A DNA stretch of 64,000 bases from NCBI GenBank assembly GCA_036346225.1, contig JARFIW010001469.1, positions 7,472,001-7,536,000 on the forward strand. Reading direction: 5' to 3'. Positions within the stretch are counted from its first letter, which is position 1; the number at the start of each line of letters is the position of its first letter. Source of the DNA: Platerodrilus igneus. Taxonomy: Eukaryota; Arthropoda; Insecta; Coleoptera; Lycidae. The notes below the pieces were generated by a model, which was not told where the DNA came from, made no database searches, and saw nothing but the letters and a program-made list of their open reading frames with translations. Shown here in pieces: positions 57,300-64,000 of the stretch. A program made the position numbers and the translations under genes.

Positions 57300-59385
57300 T
57301 GTAGGTTTAATTTGTATACGTTAATTTAAACAACATACATTTATTTAATATCATAAACTAAAGCATTCCTAGAAAGCTACAAGGTTTAAGATTGCAAACA
57401 AGTTAAACATTCAAGGATTTCAAGGAACACAAGCTTGGGGTAGATACATATTTCTTGCTAAGGCTAGAAAACGTCGAGAAAACAATTAAGTATTGTGGTA
57501 ACGGAAAGACACAAGGTTAGCAATAACAGACGACTATTTCAATAACAGATCGATAAAATTAGGCGACAGAGAATCTTTACTATGTAACAGAGTAAGATGA
57601 AAAATAACAGGTGGGTAAATGACAAACATTTTCAAGCGCGTGTCAGACGAGTATATTTTAATAACCAATAAGTGGGATAAAGATGCAACATGTTTGTGGA
57701 CAGTATCGATTTTTCAAGACGCGCGTATATGAAGGGAGAATTAACTGCAAACAACATAGCAATAGTTGGACAATAAGAAAGACAGAAAGCGTGTGGCAGA
57801 CAAAGATGCCAAAAGAGTGGAAATAAGGTCGACAATTTAGGTAGGAAATTAAGACAAAGATAGGACAGGTTGTTATGAAAGCACGACTGCGATAACAGTA
57901 TAGATGCGCACATCAGAGGCGTGATTGGATTTGTTTGGGGGTAATAACAGACTACATATTTCAAAGAAACTTAAACGGTCAGAAGTTTTACGAAGCTTTT
58001 CGTTGAAAGACGATGTTGGAGTGGATGGATTCTGAGTTTTATAAGTTCGTTGAGTGTTTGTACAGCTTGAATTTGTGGAATTGTTGTGGCAGTTGACTAC
58101 ATTTTATAGAATGTATAGTGAAAATACGGGCAATATAAGTGGGGCTAAGAATATATAAGCACTATCAGAGGTAGATTTGTTCTCTTATTTCTCTCTTAAT
58201 TCTCTTATTTTTCTGACTTCTCGATTATAATTTGAATTATCCAGAAGAACATCCTAGCTTTGATACCGCGTGACAGTGCAGTCCGCCGGAAAATTTTACA
58301 AGTGTTTTGTTAATGCACAAGTGGGTGCCAAGTAGGTGAAAGAATGAGTGTAGTGTAAGACTTGTAAAAAAGAATAAACATAGAATTGTTTATTTTTATG
58401 CCCAAGTTCAATTAATGTTTTAGAATAAATTTAAAAAGCTACCAGTAATATTTCTCTCATATTTAGGCTTGTGTAGTAATAAGGAAAATTCTTACGGTTA
58501 ATTAGAATTTACAAACCATGTTTAGTTAAGTTTTTTACCCTCAAACTTCTCTAACACACGTATAATGTACTTTTGTTCATTATGGTACAAAGTCACCATT
58601 CACAAACTCCCATACACAATTGTGATGAAACAAAATTTGACAAGCTGCATGCAAAATGTAAATAAATAAAAGGAAAACAAACTTTGTATTACTTAAAAAT
58701 GCAAGACATGCATTTTTATTCTACTAGAGGAATGTTTACTGTGTCCCATTCAGTACAATTTTAAATATGTAATAGCAATGTAAACATATTGAAAATTTGT
58801 ATTTTATATTTATATCTATTTTTAATTGTAATAAATTCACTGAAATAAAACATACTTGGCCGTTGCGGCCACTTTGTTTATTATTTCATCGTTAGAAAAT
58901 GATAAAGGAAACAAAGTTGTGATAACAAAAGAAACCAAACCAACATTTGTTGCTTTTCACAAACTGTAATCAAAATCCATTTGACACTTTACCTAATTAT
59001 TTTTTATTAGAGATATGTTTAAACCATCATTGTTTTTCCATTTATTGGCCAACTAATTAATGTAACCGCTTTGTCAATTGTATATTAGGAATTGTAAAAT
59101 AACTGTGCGATGCAAATGTAGGGATGTTAAATCTTATAATTTCTTGTTTCCTAATAATTTATTTTTACATTAGATATCGGAATTTCAAAGGTTTTCACTG
59201 GTTATAAATGTTAGGGAATATATATAGTTAAAATATCTGTGAGGTTTGTAACTGGACTAATAAGTTCCACAGCACTGCCGTCTATATGAATGAATATCTG
59301 CATCTCGACATTTTGTCTCGCCCTACGCTACCTCACCCCAACTTGCGCTTTTATAGCAGATAGTAGGTAACCTGCTGTGATGAGC
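57300..59385. other. Intergenic with LTR-like signals
   Basis: Non-coding. A TATA-like aatatataagcac near 58150 is followed by gaataaacat near 58372, as in an LTR, but ends could not be found. The minus ORF 57964-57632 has no motif. Confidence 0.3.
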
Positions 59386-59387
59386 TC

Positions 59388-59930
59388 TTAACAGTTTCAC
59401 TCCGGAGGACGCACATGTGCGCCTTTACATGATGATAATCATGTGCGGTGACGTTCTTGTGAGCCATCGAATGGGTTACTTCTAATCGTCGTCGATATTC
59501 ATTCAGCACGCGTCGATTAAGGTTTTGCTTTTGTTAGCATACAATATAACTGGTCGTCTTTAAGCGATAGCATTGGTTTTAAGAGTTTATTGATTTTTAG
59601 GTGCATAGCTAAATTATAAGATGGCCTTTGATCTAGATGATATAGCTAGCGCTTCTACAAATTAACGCTAAGGAATTAGGGTACGTATTGTTAGCATCTG
59701 AATCGAAATCAGATGACAGCGGTGATGAGTTTATTCCTAGCAAAGATGACGCATCGTTCGTTATCTGAAGTTAGAGACCGGGTAGTAGGTGTGATTGAAC
59801 TGTCCCAAAATAATAACAGCGGGTCAGATCAACTTACTAATCAGGGATGGAAAGAAAATTGTAAACCAATTTTAAAATACAGTTTGTAGGGGTTGATAGT
59901 AATGTGACTAATCGTAATATAAGCAGGTCA
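59388..59930 (+). pseudogene. Possible piggyBac-like 5' end and transposase N-terminus
   Basis: TTAA at 59388-59391 is followed by CAGTTTCACTCCGGAGGACG, the general form of piggyBac-superfamily ends (TTAA target, C-starting TIR). After a leader, the ATG at 59621 opens MAFDLDDIASAS, and a shifted frame reads SESKSDDSGDEFIPSKDD (about 59695-59750). An acidic, Ser-rich start of this type is common in piggyBac transposases. No DDE core or right end was found, so this would be a truncated relic. The assignment is tentative. Confidence 0.4.
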
Positions 59931-60439
59931 AGGTTGTATTAAATAATATATTTATATAGGATGTTCCAACTCGTGGATAAAATTGCAGAGCGTGATTGAG
60001 GGGAACATTTCCTAGCGGAATAACCACATATGTTGTAATCCAATCGCTTACTTGTTTCAAAGTTATTCCAATTTTTGCATTTTCTGTAGAAATCGTGCAT
60101 AAGTATACTATAATAATTCTTAATAAAAAGATGTTGATTTGTCAACGTAATTCTTTTTTGTCATTTAGATGAAAGTCAAAGCTATCACAAAAAACTTTTC
60201 CATAATATTAGCCATCAATATTATTTGTAACATGTAGGTAGTATAAAAAATTTTGCGTGCTTTTCAAATGCAAATTACTCGAAAAAAGTGCGCCCACGTA
60301 AAAGTGGACATCAATAAAAAAATTTACTTGGTTCACCCCCTTTGTTTAGTGGTATAGCTTATGGATGTTAGCTTATCAACTAATGAAATATTTGATTCAA
60401 ATAGTTAGCTGCCTCAGAATTTATGCAAAACTTGAGCAT
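59931..60439. other. Intergenic, nothing recognised
   Basis: A/T-rich; no motif seen. Confidence 0.5.
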
Positions 60440-61135
60440 TATCATTATAAGGCCTTCAGGTCTTGAACTGGTTAGACGCGTACCCCATGGTTTTTATTCT
60501 AAGCTAACCTACACGTTTCTCTGAAATTCCCACAGGCTACATCTTTCACCATCTGCATGCAATAGTCTGATCTAGGTCTACGTTTACTTCCCTTTTTGCT
60601 ATGTCTGCTTGTAATATATCCCGTGCTACCCCCAATGCCTTAGAACGTGTCCTATCCTTCTCTTTCTCCTATTTCTTTTTTTAAATATCTTTCTTTCTCT
60701 ACTATTTCTAGAACCTCTTTGTTATTAACTTTGTTTGTCCATGCTATCATCATACATTTGAATCACCACATTCTAAAAGGCCTCTATCTTTTTCCTGTCT
60801 GCTTCTCCTACTGTCCCCATTTCACAGCCGTTTACTGCCGTGCTCCACCCATATGCTTTCTGCCATTTTTTTTCTTGTTTCGGTGTTTGTTGTCTTCAAA
60901 CATAGCAGCTGCTCTTTCTTATTAGATACAGCATGGCTTCTCCTCCATTGTTTTCTAAATACTTGCCCCATTTCACCGATATTCAATGGTATTCGAAGGG
61001 GGTTAAGCAACCTGACGCTATCAAGATCCCCCAATGCTTAGACATTTGTCGCATTAATAGTTTTCCAATTAATCCTTTTGCACAGTCAACACGTGTTGAG
61101 AATATTGCAAAACCAGCACCTGTAGTTGTTTACAA
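60440..61135 (-). pseudogene. LINE family X copy 3, second 3' module
   Basis: Minus ORF 61034-60822 (FRKQWRRSHAVSNKKEQLLC, LKTTNTETRKKM) and further C-terminal text down to 60450. On the coding strand it starts with ggattaattggaaaactatt, as in copies 1 and 2. Confidence 0.75.
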
Positions 61136-61189
61136 TAATCATGTTTAAGTACAATTATTTATTTCATCTTTAGGTTTCCTGTCTTGAAA

Positions 61190-63640
61190 CTGGTTTCACG
61201 CTACCTCCATTGATTTATATTTTGAGCTGCCCTACACAATTCCCTGAAGTTCCCACAGCTCACATCTTTCACTATCTGTGTGTAATATTCTAATCTAGGT
61301 CCATCTACCTCTCTTTTATCATATTCCGCACTATTCCTTCATGCCTGTATGTGTCCTATCATTCTATCTCTCCAATTTTTTTACCGTATTTTGTGTACTT
61401 TTCTCTTCCCTATTATTTCTAGAACGGCTTTGTTCTTAACTGTCTGCGTCTGTCCATAATATCTTCATAATACGTCTGTAACACAACATTAGAAATGCTT
61501 CTACTTTTTCCTCTTCGTTTCATCTACTGTTCAAGTTTCACATATGCTTTCGCAATCTTTTCCTTGTTTCTATGTTTGTTGCCTTTTAAACATAGTAGTT
61601 GCTTTTTCTCCTTAAATGCAACACCGCCTTGGCTAATCTTTATTTTATATCTTTCGCATTTTTCCTATTTTCTGGTATTTGGCTTCCTAGGTAGCAAAAA
61701 TCCTTAACCTCTTGCAAGTTGTCTGGTGTTTCATCTATTTTCCCCTCCTTTACATACTAGTACTTTAGTTTTATTTTTATTGATTTTCATACTGTATCTC
61801 TCTGTTAATAGTGTTTCCATTTCATTAACAGCTGCTTCTAATTCTTCCTTGCTAGATGCTAATACTGCTATATCATCTGCAAATTTAAGCATATCAATAT
61901 ATTGTCCCTACATTTAATTCCAAATATCTTCCTGAGTTTGACATTAATTATTGCCTCTTCGATGTACAAATTAAAAATTAATGGTGATAGAGCACATCTC
62001 TGTTCACCTCTTTCCTGATATTTACTTTTCTACGTTCCTTTTCTAATTCCATTACAAATTTTGTATAAGCTGTGTACTAACCCTAAAACTCATATAAATC
62101 GCTTTAAGTATTTCCACTATTTTTTTGTATTGTCGAATGCTTTTTTCATATTTATAAACCCCTATATACACATTTTCTCATTTTTCTATTGTTTTCTCCA
62201 TTATCACCTTCAGAGCTAAAATAACCTTCCGTGTTCCCCTGTATCGCCTATACCCAAATTGATCTTTTCCTAGTATTTCTTCAGCTCTTTTCTTTATCCG
62301 TTTTTGAACAATTCTAGTTAATATTTTCACATCTGCCCACACCTTTTTTTTGGTATAGTGACTATGATGTTAGGTTTGAAATCGTTGGGTATCTCACTTG
62401 TCTCATACATATAGTTTACAATTTGGAAGAGATATTACGCTACTGCTTCTCCATAGACTATTAGAGTTTCTGTTTGCACCGTATCTATTCCTAGTGCATT
62501 AATATTTTTCAAATCGTTTAATGCTAATTTCAATTCATCTCTAAGTATAGGATATCCCAAGTCCTCCTTTCAACCTCGGATTCCTGTTCTAGTGCTTCTA
62601 GTTCCTGGTCTGCATATAAATTCCCTATATATTCTTGCCATCTAACCACTTTCTCTATATTTTTTATAATGACGTCTTTTTTCGCATCCCTTATGTTTTT
62701 GCTATACGTTTTTATTTCTAAAGTTCATTTAATTAGTTAGTATGCTTCGTTTGTCGTTCCTATTTCTATGTTAGTTTGTACGTCTTTGCACTTTTCTTTA
62801 ATCTATTGTTCTTTACCTTTCTTGCATTTGCGAACAATTTCCCATTTTATGGCTTTGTATTTCCATTTTCCTGCCTCATCTAGTCTGTTTTTGTATTCTC
62901 GCTTGTTCCATTAAATCCAGAATATCCTTTGTTACCCATGATTTTTTATTTTCTTTTTGTTTATTCACCAGAATATCTCTAGTTGCCACGTCTAAGCAGG
63001 ACTTAATGTTATTCCATTATGCTTCTACTTCCTTAGTATCAGAAATTTTCTCGATGTTTTTGAACAATTCATTTGACTTTTTCTCAAATCCTTTGTGGAT
63101 ATCTTTATCTATTAGTTTCTTAAAGTCAAAGTGCCATTTTCAGTTTCTCTTTTAACTTTTTAAAGTTAAGTGCAGTCTTCAAAATTACGATGTTGTGGTC
63201 AGTGTCTATGACTTCTTCTGGGTAGTTCCTACAGTCTTTTACTTAATTTCTAAATCGTCTAACAAGAATGTAATTTATTTGATATCTGGCATCTTGCACG
63301 TGAATCGTTTTCTAGCATAATGTTGAAATAATGTGTTTGTGATGGTTAAATTGTTTTTGTCAGAAAATTCTACTAGCATATTTTTCCTGTCGTTTCTTGT
63401 GCCTAAACTAAATAGACCAACTATCGCTTCGTCCCTACTTTCACCACTGCATTAAATCTCCCGTAATTATTAAATGTTCATGTCCTTTTACGAATCTTAA
63501 TGTGTCTTCGATATCTTTGTGTAGATCAACCTCCTCTTCACTTTAGCTAGAGGGGTGCATGCATACTTGTATTATTACTGTATTTACCGGTTTAGATTCT
63601 AATCTTGTAACGATTTTATTTCTTATCTTGATGTGTTCAT
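61190..63640 (-). pseudogene. LINE family X copy 3 (EN, RT, first 3' module)
   Basis: Minus strand. The endonuclease begins at a truncated edge near 63640 (IVTRLESKPVNTVIIQV near 63580). RT follows, with an intact active-site segment LKFADDIAVLASSKEELEAA (about 61880) and MKINKNKTKVLVCKGG-type text. The first C-terminal module lies at 61700-61190. Stops throughout. Most complete RT active site of the three copies. Confidence 0.8.
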
Positions 63641-64000
63641 ATATTTAATCTCTTTATTTAATGATAAACAATATAATGCATAATAATGCTATACAATCCA
63701 CAAATTAAATATTTCCTATTACCCAATAAAGTATTAGCATTCAATTCAAATTAAAATTTAATTTCCACGGTGACAAAATAAAGTTTCCATTTAGTTTCAT
63801 TCCTAGAGCTCCATCTATTAAGAAATTGTGAAGTAATTTTGTTGCCGGGCAGCGACTCGCTTGACCCCGATACTTCCAATACAGCTGTGGTGAAAGCAGG
63901 TCGAGTTGTTCCTCGAATCCGAGGACAATGGTTTTTTGCAGTTTTTCGTGTTGGAAGCACGTGCGGATTAAGTTGTTCTTAGAGGAGAGAATGTCATCTC
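63641..64000. other. Right edge, nothing recognised
   Basis: A/T-rich then mixed sequence; the minus ORF 63960-63751 has no motif I can name. Confidence 0.5.

Noticed and set aside
61726..61917. Plus-strand ORF with a Ser/Leu-rich hydrophobic product
   Set aside because: Antisense to the LINE RT active site (FADDIAVLA) on the minus strand.
1..64000. CRISPR arrays, operons, riboswitches or other prokaryotic systems
   Set aside because: No regular spacer-repeat structure or gene clusters; the content is eukaryotic mobile DNA.

Overview
The window looks like a piece of an arthropod, most likely insect, nuclear genome. It has the A+T-rich intergenic texture of such genomes, tRNA-headed SINEs, and mariner, hAT, BEL/Pao, Ty3/Gypsy, Crypton-like and LINE relics. 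I found no convincing host gene and no CRISPR, operon or prokaryotic signal. Almost everything that can be read is mobile DNA in various stages of decay, and much of it is nested. Target-site duplications (TSDs) read by eye fix the boundaries of five insertions.

Layout. 1-1254 (-): BEL/Pao gag running off the left edge. 2700-3240 and 13518-13992 (+): two halves of a Crypton-like tyrosine recombinase gene. They are split by a hAT transposon (3241-13517, 8-bp TSD). The hAT transposase (-) is itself cut by two inserts: 4.7 kb at about 4641-9311, which starts with three back-to-back tandem arrays, and 1.5 kb at about 9739-11232. 14216-21070 (+): complete BEL/Pao element with 409-bp LTRs, 5-bp TSD and a triplicated primer-binding site. 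21550-25089 (-): Ty3/Gypsy relics, one with a macrodomain fused after integrase and interrupted by a SINE with a 15-bp TSD. 27119-27417: second SINE copy. 27783-31180 (+): degraded Gypsy. 31190-32193 (-): mariner relic. 32291-33770 (-): LINE with a (TAA)n tail. 34480-37470 (+), 40880-44280 (-) and 60440-63640 (-): three copies of one endonuclease/RT LINE family, each with a duplicated 3' module. 39533-40855 (+): mariner with TIRs and TA duplication. 44700-53980 (+): second macrodomain-bearing Gypsy, split by a BEL/Pao element (45048-51918). 59388-59930 (+): probable piggyBac-like 5' end.

The most interesting observation is that two separate Ty3/Gypsy relics on opposite strands carry, at the same place just after the integrase C-terminal region, an ADP-ribose-processing macrodomain of the OARD1/TARG1 type. 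In the minus-strand copy the frame is continuous from the integrase tail into the macrodomain.

The second BEL/Pao element has LTRs identical except for one T in a T run, yet its coding region is broken at about ten places, several of them in short homopolymers. This indel-only pattern suggests either uncorrected long-read assembly errors or something unusual about the element. It should make a reader cautious about every frameshift in the window.

All family calls come from reading translations by eye; no database search was run.
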